Origin: Hemileia vastatrix
Lineage: Eukaryota > Basidiomycota > Pucciniomycetes > Pucciniales > Zaghouaniaceae
Direction of reading: 5' to 3'
DNA: 64,000 nucleotides
NCBI GenBank assembly: GCA_030280995.1
Contig: JASXTE010000017.1
Location: 22,892,498 to 22,956,497 of the forward strand
The notes beneath the pieces are model-generated. The model was not told where the DNA came from. It saw nothing but the letters and a program-made list of their open reading frames with translations, and made no database searches. Position numbers and translations under genes: made by a program. This document shows, one piece after another, positions 47,813-57,478 of the stretch. The stretch's first letter is position 1; each line of letters starts with the position of its first letter.

Positions 47813-48934
47813 ATGAACCCTAGTAGCTCTTACTTTCCTCATGGAAACCTGCCCACAAACACAAGAACACTTAATAGAATTTTTAATGAGACTTTGCCTC
47901 CATTCAATTCTCACTTTTGTAGATCTATACACAATTTTTGTCGTTCACTTTTGGATATGTCACCAGAATCAAATGGATGGAAACAAAACCCTACTGAAGA
48001 GCAATTAGACAGATTTTCATCATTCGACATGAATTCTTGCAACATTGCCTTTGAACTACCTCATCCAGAATCAAATTCAGCAGTTTCAGAAAAGTTTCCA
48101 CCAATTTTCCGTGAATCTTTTATTGAGCACCTTCGCATGTGTGGTTTCCCAGTATCAACTTTTGCTTGGAACCTAGATTGGTTTGACAAATGGAACCAGG
48201 TCTTGGCAAATATTCTCATTAAACACTGGGACAATGCCTTAAAAACCAATAATTTGATTGCATATCCAATTGACTCAACTCAAATTAGCTTCTCAAATCA
48301 AATAGGAGTTCTTCACCGTTGGTTTTTAGGTCATGCTGATAGATTAAGACTTGGGAAGGATTCTCATAGCTCTCAAGAAATAATCAAAGTGAGAAAGCAT
48401 AAATATAGAATAAAAAAAAAAGTATGAAAATCCCTTTTTTTTCAACCGTTTTTATTTATGACCTTTATTTCAAATAACAAAGATTCTTAGAATTCAGTTA
48501 ACCGAACTAAACTTCTTAAACAACTTCCACATTGTGAAACTTATCACAACCTTTTCACAAACATCAAATGTTGTTCAGACACCGAAATTGATAATGATGG
48601 ATCGTTAAGACGTATCTTAATGCAATGGAGGTCTGAAGATTTTTCTAAAGTTGCACAATATCTTGACCAACAACACTTTGATATTCGAGATAATTCAACC
48701 TACTCTGGCAGTGTGCTAAAGGACTTGGCCTTGTACAAAAGAATCAGTTTGGTTTCAACATTATCCCCTAACCTTAATCCTTCTCATGTCCCCCGGGGTT
48801 TGCCGAATGACTGTTATTCTCCCTTATATCTTGCATCTCTAAATCCTCAACAACTCAGACTTTTAAATCCTCAAAATCCCATAAATTTACCTGCTCTCCT
48901 TGAAATTCTTTGTTCCTCTAATGTGAGTGATTGA
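47813..48934 (+). CDS. Gene X, element 2 copy (intact, 350 aa, unrecognised family)
   Basis: Exons 47813-48421 and 48491-48934 joined by a 69-bp GT-AG intron give 350 aa. The start at 47813 is supported by the element 1 copy, which aligns from the same Met. Landmarks: an N-terminal FCRSIHNFCRSLLDMSPESN, FAWNLDWFDKWNQVLANILI, HRWFLGHADRLRLGKDS, a Lys/Arg-rich stretch at the exon junction, KCCSDTEID and a C-terminal RGLPNDCYSPLYLASLNPQQ. The W-N-Q-V block and the LP-x-(N/D)-CYS block recur in gene Y, so these are probably related. Its last 17 bases overlap the 3' end of SNF2 on the other strand. Function unknown. Confidence 0.7.
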
Positions 48935-51346
48935 CAAACTCCCTTAATAATAGGTTTGCACACTCATACTCCTCATTTCCACTGTTTGGGACACTTAGCC
49001 TTGAAAACAAAAACATAATTTTAATGATTACTATTATCATTAAAATTTATAGAAATGAAATTTGGCTTACATTGTTAGCTCCATTTTTTTCCTTTGAATC
49101 TTATACATGCTGAATTCTATACTTCCTTGTACAAAATAATTCAAAACATTTACTTCATTTTGCTGCCCCATTCTATACAGCCGATCAACAGCCTGTTGCT
49201 CAACTGCTGGATTCCAATTTGGCTCCTATTTCAACATTGAACATATAAAAAATTTAATATTTTTGTTCTTAATATGAAATAAAAGACATTGAGCTCACCA
49301 TTATATATACATTTTGAGCACACCTGAGATCTATACCCACTCCTGCAGCCTGAATCGTTCCAACCAAAACTTGGCAATTTTTATTAAAATGGAATTCATG
49401 CATATTTTTGTCTCGCTTTGTCCGGCTGAGTTCACCCGTAAGCTGGGTATACCTAATATTGTGGTCATCTAAAGCCATTTTTATTCTATTTTGAAATATT
49501 AGAAAATTGTTTTTAATAAGCCAACACAATTTTGTAAAACAATTCATTATAGAATCACTTACATCTGCAAAAAGTCTGCAAAGTTGGAGAATATAACAGC
49601 TTTTGGAAAATTTATATCCCTTTCACCAGACAAAAAGTTTTTTAAGTGGCCTATAAGATGACAAATCTTTGCGGAATGCTGCCAGGTGAAATCAAAAGTT
49701 GGAGTTTCATCCAGATTTTCGTAGATTGGATGGTTGCAGAATTTTCTTAAAATCATCAGCTCTCTTAGAAACTCAGATGAGTCCCAAGGGAAGTCAGTGC
49801 TTCTGGAGGGTACATATCGCTCAGTGAATCCTTCTTGAAGCACATCAAGTTTAGACCTCCATGGATCTGCTAATTGAACCGATATCCCCCTTTGAATCTT
49901 TTTTGGAAGAGACAAAATTGCATCCTTTGTTCTACATAGGCTTATGACTTTCATTAAGTGATTGATTGATTTAATAGAATTAGCCTTTCCTTTTTGAAAA
50001 CCTGGAAAAAGGAAATTCTTCCATAACCAGTCTTCTTGCCACTTTTCGATTCTAAGAAAAAATATGAGACTTTGAAGGCCAGTGGGACTGTTCTGAAGTG
50101 GAGTTCCAGTCAAGCATAGTCGGTGTTGGGATTCCAAGTCAAATATTGTTTGAGCCCTCTGCGAGTAAGGATTTTTAATGTAACTAAAAGAATATTTATA
50201 AAAATTGATTATAAAAATTAAGTTTTAAGTTTTAGATATAGAAATGGGCACTAACTGAGCTTCATCTAAAACAACTCTATACCAAAAGAGCATTTGAGTC
50301 ACCGGTATCTTTTTTTGGCTTTGATTTTTTGACATCGTTGGGCTAGCTATTTCATAGGTCGTTAAAACAATAGCAGTGTCCTGTAGCTCATTGACATCAG
50401 TATTTTGACAATCCTTCCCATAAAGAACCTTGAAAGGAAGCGCATTATCTTCAAAGTGCACACTTATTTCATTGATCCAATTCGATAGTGTTGCCAGGGG
50501 GCATATAATCAGTGTGGCTGAACTCCAATTAATACCTTCTTGATTTTCTGATACCTGGAATTGTCTTGCTTCACCTTGAGTTGCACTTATAAGAGAAAGA
50601 GTTGAAAGTGTCTTTCCCAAACCCATATCATCAGCAAGTATTGACCCGTTTCCTTCAGGCGTTAATTGAATGTTAGGAAACTGATTTTTATAGTCATCGA
50701 ATCCAGTTCTAAGCCAATGGTTGTCCTGGTGCCTCCACATGATATACAACTTTTCCTTTAACATTCGTTCATTGTCAATCATAAAATTTATTGCTTGAAG
50801 TTGATGTGTTTTGAGAACTGTTTTGATTCCCCGGATAAGTTGATCAGCTTTCCAATCTTGAGTACTCTGAGATTTTTGGAAAGAGCCTTCAAAAATTACA
50901 TGCGGGATATTAAAAAAGATAGTGGAGTCGTAGTTCAGGATTGGACATAAATCGATTTGTGCAGAAGAAAATGCTTCTTTAGCAAGACTGATTAGTGTAC
51001 TTGAAGAAAAGAGGCATCCCCAAAGTTGATACTGATTACCAAAAACTGGAACCAAGTAAGCATGAAAATAGAAAGGCTTCATAGGATTCAAGGCACTTCT
51101 TTGGTTTAAATGGTGAGATCCAGAGCCAATGTCACCCAATAGTGGTCCAATGTGCTGACTCTGCACTTGAGAAAGATTACCGACAAGGGTTGGTTTTCTT
51201 TCTTCAAATAGTCCAAAAATATGAACATTCGAATGGCCTCGCTGTAAAATCGTGGGGGTCGGTGAGTTTTGAAATCTTGAAATTACATTCATATAAATTT
51301 GATTGATTGTTATTGAGAACTGTCCAACACATCTGAGACTTGACAT
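48918..51346 (-). CDS. SNF2-family helicase, element 2 copy (five exons, intact, 711 aa)
   Basis: Exons 51346-50256, 50183-49563, 49485-49299, 49225-49071 and 48999-48918 join in phase (2136 nt with stop) at GT-AG introns of 71-84 bp. Walker A ILADDMGLGKT is near residue 240, motif Ia LIICPLATLSNWI, DEAH restored across the first intron near residue 361 and followed by IKNP, motif III LTGTPLQN, and helicase C motifs GTIQAAGVGIDLRCAQ and EPNWNPAVEQQAVDRLYRMG. This is the Rad5/Rad16-like branch by overall look, without a visible RING finger. Such proteins use ATP to move along DNA and displace nucleosomes or bound proteins. Here it likely aids access of transposase to chromatin. Confidence 0.88.
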
Positions 51347-52201
51347 ATTAAGTAAGAATAGTATCTGAAGATAGTGGATGTTAAAAGATGAATTGAAGCA
51401 AAAAATGAAGAATCAGTTTTGAATAAAACGACAAAATAACTTTTTAGCATATGCTATGCTAAGCTCATAACTCTTTCACATGTATTATTATTATCTTTTT
51501 AATAAATATTGGAAGTAAATCAATGATAACTGAAATGAATAATATGGCTTAAAAATAAATCTTGAGCCTATAGAGTAAATTTTGGTTTGTGGAGGAAGAA
51601 AAATTTTCTCAATAAAAATGTGCTTTATTGTTACATTATAGTCACAAAATAGAATAATTTCACTCTTATTACACTTATTTATGTTTCTGTCTAATAGTAA
51701 AATGCTTTAGATGTCAGTTCAAAATCCAAATTGAAACTACTACCTAGAACGATGTCTTGATACTAACATACTTTTTGTAAGTCTTTGGACAGACACTTAT
51801 GGTGATCTCAATAATATTAAAATTGATTTGAATTGTATGTTTTATCAAATATCTATGTAGTCTAGTGTAATAATTGAGATACTACAGTTTAACCTTCTGT
51901 TACCAACTTAGCAAGAAAATATATGTAGATATTCTTAGAACGAATATCAAATTTTGCTTTCCACAAGATGAGAAAGTGAATATTATGGTATGTTAAGTGA
52001 TATGTTCAAGCTTTTCTCAATCTGTGCTCAGCTCAAAATCAAAGTAATCAACAAGCTCCAAGAAACCTGTGATTGAGTTTGGTTGAACCTAGGTCTAACT
52101 GATTACCAAATCTTTGTCCAATTAATTTAAATCTGGTTTCACAATGAACTCCCAACAGCCTTCCAACAGCTTTCCAACCACTTCCCAACATTTTTAAATG
52201 A
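51347..52201. other. Upstream region of SNF2 and right subterminal region, element 2
   Basis: AT-rich. From about 52145 to 52190 short direct repeats of CCAACAGC/CTTCC type precede the right end, and TGAGCT/TTGATT-like motifs occur from 52020. These may be transposase binding sites. Confidence 0.5.
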
Positions 52202-52241
52202 GGGGTATTGCTAGCAATACCCCCCCAAATTTTCTGTGGTG
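52202..52241 (-). repeat. Right terminal inverted repeat of element 2
   Basis: Read on the minus strand it begins CACCACAGAAAATTTG and leads into GGGTATTGCTAGCAATACCC. It is followed on the + strand by AAT, the right copy of the target duplication. Confidence 0.9.
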
Positions 52242-52434
52242 AATATCTTAGAAATATTGAGGGAAATAAATTACTGGTAATCGCAAAAAATATTGTACAC
52301 TTTTACCTTAAAATGGAAGTATCAACTACTCACAATATACTCAAAACAACTACCAATAGCTAAAGGTTTCCCTTTTTACCAAAAGAACATGGTAAGGAAT
52401 ATGTAGACAATTGAATCCATCAAACTGTTTTGAG

Positions 52435-54627
52435 TAAAGTGTCCAGCACAAGTTTGGCCGAACATGTGCTGGACACTTTTATAAGGAAAACCTCACTTCT
52501 CCTAAAAAAACATGCACCTTACCAACTTCAAATTGGAAAAGTGTCCAGCATAAGTTCGGCCGAACTTGTGCTGGACACTTTGGCCAAGACCAGTGACTAA
52601 AAATTGCAAGGAAAACCAAAAATCAATAGGCTATAAAAGGAAGTTAATTGATGGCATCAAATCGTTTTTTGATAAAAGTGTCCAGCACAAGTTCGGCCGA
52701 ACGTATGCTGGACACTTTTATGAGGAACACCTCACTTCTCTTAAAAAAAATGCACCTTACCAAATTCGAATTGGAAAAGTGTTCAGCACAAGTTCGGCCG
52801 AACTTGTGCTGGACACTTGGGCCAAGACCAGTGACTAAAAATTGAAAGGAAAACTAAAAATAAATAGGCTATAAAAGGAAGTTAATTGATGGCATCAAAT
52901 TGTTTTTTGGTAAAAGTGTCCAGCACAAGTTCGGCCGAACTTATGCTGGACACTTTTCCAATTTGAAGTTGGTGAGGTGTATGTTTTTTAAGAGAAGTGA
53001 GGTGTTCCTCATAAAAGTGTCCAGCACAAGTTCGGCCGAACTTGTGCTGGACACTTTTACCAAAAAACAATATGATGCCATCAATTAACTTCCTTTTATA
53101 GCCTATTGATTTTTGGTTTTCCTTGCAATTTTTATTCACTGGTCTTGGCCAAAGTGTCCAGCACAAGTTTGGCCGAACTTATGCTGGACACTTTTATAAT
53201 TTGAAGTTGGGGAGGTGTATGTTTTTTTTTTAGAAAAGTGAGGTGTTACTCATAAAAGTGTCCAGCACAAGTTCGGCCGAACTTGTGCTGGACACATTTA
53301 CCAAAAAAAAATTGATTCCATCAAATATCTTCATTTTCTAGCCTAATTGTTTTTAATTTCCTTGAAGTAATAATTTACTGTCCATGAACAAAGTGTCCAG
53401 CACAATTTTGGCTGAAATTGTGCTGGAAACTTTTAAAAGGAAAACCTCACTTCTCTTAAAAAAACATACACCTTACCAACTTCAAATTGGAAAAGTGTCC
53501 AGCATAAGTTCGGCCGAACTTGTGCTGGACACTTAGGCCAAGACCAGTGACTAAAAATTGCAAGGAAAACCAAAAATCAATAGGCTATAAAAGGAAGTTA
53601 ATTGATGGCATCTATTTTTTTTTTTGGTAAAAGTGTCCAGCACAAGTTCGGCCAAACGTATGCTGGACACTTTTATAATTTGAAGCTGGTAAGGTGCATG
53701 TTTTTTTTAGAGAAGTGAGGTTTTCCTTATAAAAGTGTGCAGCACAAGTTCGGCCGAACTTGTGCTGGACACTTTTACCAAAAAAAAATTTGATGCCATC
53801 AATTAACTTCCTTTTATAGCCTATTGATTTTTGGTTTTCCTTGCAATTTTTAGTCACTGGTCTTGGCCAAAGTGTCCAGCACAAGTTCGGCCGAACTTAT
53901 GTTGGACACTTTTCCAATTTGAAGTTGGTAAGGTGCATGTTTTTTTAGGAGAAGTGAGGATTTCCTTATAAATGTGTCCAGCATAAGTTTGGCTGAACTT
54001 GTGCTGGACACTTTGGTCATGGAAAGTAACTTATTACTTCAAGGAAATTAAAAAAAATTAGGCTATAACATGAACATATTTGATTGCATCTATTTTTTTT
54101 TTTGGTAAAAGTGTCCATCACAAGTTTGGCCGAACTTGTGCTGGACACTTTTATGAGGAACACCTCACTTCTCTTAAAAAAACATACACCTCACCAACTT
54201 CAAATTGGAAAAGTGTCCAGCATAAGTTCGGCCGAACTTGTGCTGGACACTTTGGTCATGGACAGTAACTTATTACTTCAAGTAAATAAAAAAAATTAGG
54301 CTATAACATGAACATATTTGATAGCATCTTTTTTTTTTTTGGTAAAAGTGTCCATCACAAGTTCGGCCGAACTTGTGCTGGAAACTTTTATGAGGAACAC
54401 CTCACTTCTCTTAAAAAAACATACACCTCACCAACTTCAAATTGGAAAAGTGTCCAGCATAAGTTCGGCCGAACTCGTGCTGGACACTTTTACCGAATAA
54501 CAATTTGATGCCATCAATTAACTTCCTTTTATAGCCTATTGATTTTTGGTTTTCCTTGCAATTTTTAGTCACTGGTCTTGGCCAAAGTGTCCAGCACGAT
54601 TTCGGCCGAACTTTTACTGGACACATA
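52435..54627. repeat. Palindrome-spacer array of element 1
   Basis: Nineteen copies of a roughly 44-bp palindrome with half-site GTGTCCAGCACAAGTTCGG, starting near 52435, 52537, 52674, 52774, 52913, 53014, 53151, 53254, 53390, 53492, 53628, 53732, 53869, 53969, 54107, 54209, 54346, 54447 and 54584. Two spacer types alternate: a short one (about 55 bp, with CACTTCTCTTAAAAAAACAT) and a long one (about 92 bp, with AATAGGCTATAAAAGGAAG). Spacer orientation along the array runs four forward, four reverse, two forward, three reverse, four forward, one reverse. Repeated short ORFs here are artefacts. Confidence 0.92.
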
Positions 54628-55363
54628 GCACAATACTTAAATTCTACTGAAGTATGTTTATCAATTACATTTTATTAAAGCCTCTTTTATTTTTTAAGGC
54701 ATGAAAACCAAATATAAATTGATGATTTTTTGGTTTTTAATTATTAATAATTTTCAATTATTGTTGCGAAAAGTGAAGTTTAAAAATAAAAATTTCTTAA
54801 GATCCTTGTGTAAACAAATTGCAATTGTTTGAATGCTTTAATTTTTTGTATATATTTAGTTTATTAACTATGGTAATGGATTTTTGAGTGCCTTTAATGA
54901 TCTTTCTTTTTTGGTGAGGGAAGGTGTTCACTTTCATTTTTTTTTTCACATGTGCATTTTTATACTTATCATTGGTGGCGTTTAGCCAATAAAAAAGCAA
55001 TTATAATTATTGAAAAACAAGTATTTTAAATTGAAATTTAGAGTCTAATTCTATTCTTGTTTTAGACTTTAATTTGATCTTGTTGTAAGTATCTGAGAAG
55101 AGATTCAATTTAATTTATTTTAAGTTTATTTATTGTGCATAAAAAATTTCACATTTATTTAATCAAAATGTTTATCATGTCTTAAAGTTTTACAAAAATA
55201 TATATATGTTTTTCTATGCTCAATAATTTTAAAATCTTTAATTCTTTTGCTCTCGTTTATCTTATACATCAATTGGAATTTTTTATAAGAAAGAATAATA
55301 AGGTTATATTTAAAAAATGATTACTATCACTCTATATACATGGTTACCAGTGGGGTAAAAAAT
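54628..55363. other. AT-rich stretch between palindrome array and gene Y, element 1
   Basis: 736 bp without a gene or repeat that I can support. A chance frame at 54797-55000 is Lys/Asn-rich low complexity. Confidence 0.45.
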
Positions 55364-57055
55364 TTAAGGTGCTGCTGCTCGATCTAGTGCTTCATTAACT
55401 TTGGCGAAATCTATATCTTCTCAAACATCAAGTAACTCCCTCTCATTAACCGACAAATTTGCTAAATATCCAGGTGAATAGCAGTTTTTTGGCAAAAATT
55501 TGGGCACATTCAAGATACCATCTGTTGAAGCTGTCTTTTTAGTTGAGCGATCATAAAGTTTCTTTATTGAAGCCTTTTCAACATTTGAATGGGTCGTCTT
55601 TTCAGTCAAGTTGTCCATTTTATCTAAAATTTCATTGAGTTTTGTATTTCTCCATCCAGGAACTACTCGCTTAGGACGATTCTCTTCTGGATTGGGTAGG
55701 GCTTCTTCTAAATCAGACATGAGACTTGTATCATGAAAAAGTGCTACAAAGCCTGGCTGATCAAAGCCCTTTTTTCTTGCAATGTCATAGCGGTTTTTTG
55801 AAATCTAAAATCAAATCAAATTAGTAATAGACTTTCTTTAATTATTATGCTTTGAATAAATACCTTTGTTTGATAAAGCTTTATCTGTGCTCTTGATCTC
55901 TTTTCCTTTCTACTTGCCTCAATCACCTCACAGTTTTGACCAGCCACCTTTCAAATCTCCTTTCCCTTGTTGACCACCCATTGCTCGACGATGATTGGTG
56001 TAAACCTGAGTTTTGCTGAATCAATATTTTTCAATGTTGAGAGCCACTTAGTACAATGGTCTGATACTACACTCCCCATTACTTGATTCCATAGTGACTC
56101 AGAAAAATTTTGACAGTTCCAATCAAAAGCGAGTTGACAAAATCCTTTCTCTTGAAGCTCTCGTTCCAAATGCTGTTTTACAGAGATCGGTACAGCAGCT
56201 CCTCCCTTTAGTCCACGGGGCTCAGGTGTTGAAATAAAAGTTGGTAGATGAATTTTGGAACGTAAGAATATAGCAGTATTTGTTAAAATAAATTGACAAT
56301 CAGCAGCTGAAGTGGCCTGTGGTTCATTTTGAACCTGTTTTAATGCTGTTTCAATCGTCAATAGCTTGTAATCATGCCAATTTTTTCAATCTGTAAGTTC
56401 TTCATTTGTTGGGCCTATAGGAAACTCAGATACATTAATGGGTCCACCAAGACAGAACTTCAAAAAGTGATAGATATTTTGGTTAATAGAATCTGAGCTC
56501 CTTGGTACATCACACCTCGTAACTATGCTTCTAACCATTCGCAAGTTTTGGTCATTTTGAAGTGACTCAGCATCAATTATTCTGCGCTGATCAGTAGCTT
56601 GAATTATAAGAGAGGGATTAACTGCATATTTTTGAAAATAAAAATTGGTTAACCTATTTTAAAACATAAAAGCATGTTGAAAAAGTTTACTCACCAGGTC
56701 CACTGGTACTGGTGGCTGGGTTAGTAGAAGTGGATCCCCCACCGCTTCCAAGAAACTGATTCAACAACATACTAGCCCAATCATTACCTACACTTTCTGC
56801 TTCCTGCTGAAAATTACCAGGTGCGGATCGACCATCTGTATTTGTGATATTAAAAGAGCAATCAGTTGATCAAATTTGGTGATCTGATGAAGACTGAGGA
56901 GGAGGTTAGGGTTTACCTGGATTTTCACTCGGTCTTTCAGGGGGAGCAGGACCCGATGGAGGCATTCTAGGATTTTGAGGGGGAGGATTATTTTGCACTC
57001 CAACATTACTTTCTAATGGAGGATCAACCTGCATGGCATCACCAGTATTAGACAT
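55364..57055 (-). pseudogene. Gene Y, element 1 copy (decayed)
   Basis: Starts at the ATG 57053-57055 (MSNTGDAMQVDPP) with a Pro-rich disordered part, then blocks matching element 2 Y: EPRGLKGGAAVPISVKQHLE, FDWNCQNFSESLWNQVMG, KWLSTLKNIDSAKLRFTP, PGWRNTKLNEILDKMDNL, LPKNCYSPGYLANLSVNERE, and a C-terminal end in LDRAAAP. Stops interrupt it near 56909, 56865, 56384 and 55421. It has Trp and Ser where the element 2 copy has stops, so the ancestral frame can be read by comparison. Function unknown; related to gene X. Confidence 0.6.
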
Positions 57056-57478
57056 TCTGTGCTTTATAAAAAAAATTATTAACTTTCAGAATATAGACAA
57101 GATAATATTAAAGAGAAATTAGTTATACATTTTAATTGTTAGTTTAATGAATAAAATATTCAAGCGAAAAAATTAGTTGAAAACTCAGTTTTATTGGCTT
57201 GAAAAATATGGTCCTTAGATTTTTCAACCCTGGTTCTGAACTATTTATAATATTTTTCAAGTATAGGTAGACTTTGTATAGTACATTGAAATCCTTTTAG
57301 TTGAAATTACATTTACAATAAAATGTCACTCATTAATAGCAGGGTTTCTAAACCGTAAACAATGCCCTTGTTATTGTTTTCTTAAACATTTAGGCAACAT
57401 CTCAAAAAGTTTTATTTATTAATCTTGCATCTAGCTGTTCCAAAGATCTATTACAAACTTTCCAAATCCTCCAAATTC
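57056..57478. other. Intergenic region between transposase and gene Y, element 1
   Basis: AT-rich 423 bp, similar in length to the 417-bp interval in element 2. No other feature seen. Confidence 0.4.

Larger units (their letters stand above)
25332..52241. mobile_element. Complete giant CACTA-like element 2 (26,910 bp)
   Basis: The ends are 40-bp inverted repeats (25332-25371 and 52202-52241) differing at two positions, starting CACCACAGAAAA. AAT at 25329-25331 and 52242-52244 is a 3-bp target duplication, as expected for CACTA/EnSpm elements. The interior carries a hairpin array, dioxygenase, gene Z, palindrome array, gene Y, Tnp2 transposase, gene X and SNF2 helicase. SNF2 and X are intact; transposase, Y, Z and dioxygenase have lesions. 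It is inserted into element 1, between gene Z and the palindrome array of that element. Confidence 0.85.

Noticed and set aside
52566..54626. Repeated 60-94 aa frames with FGRTCAGHF-like segments
   Set aside because: Direct translations of the palindrome and its spacers; copy number and strand follow the array, not a gene.
52435..54627. CRISPR-like repeat-spacer arrangement (also 39200-41060)
   Set aside because: Repeats are long palindromes and the spacers are only two types repeated in both orientations; there are no unique spacers or cas genes, and the context is a eukaryotic transposon.
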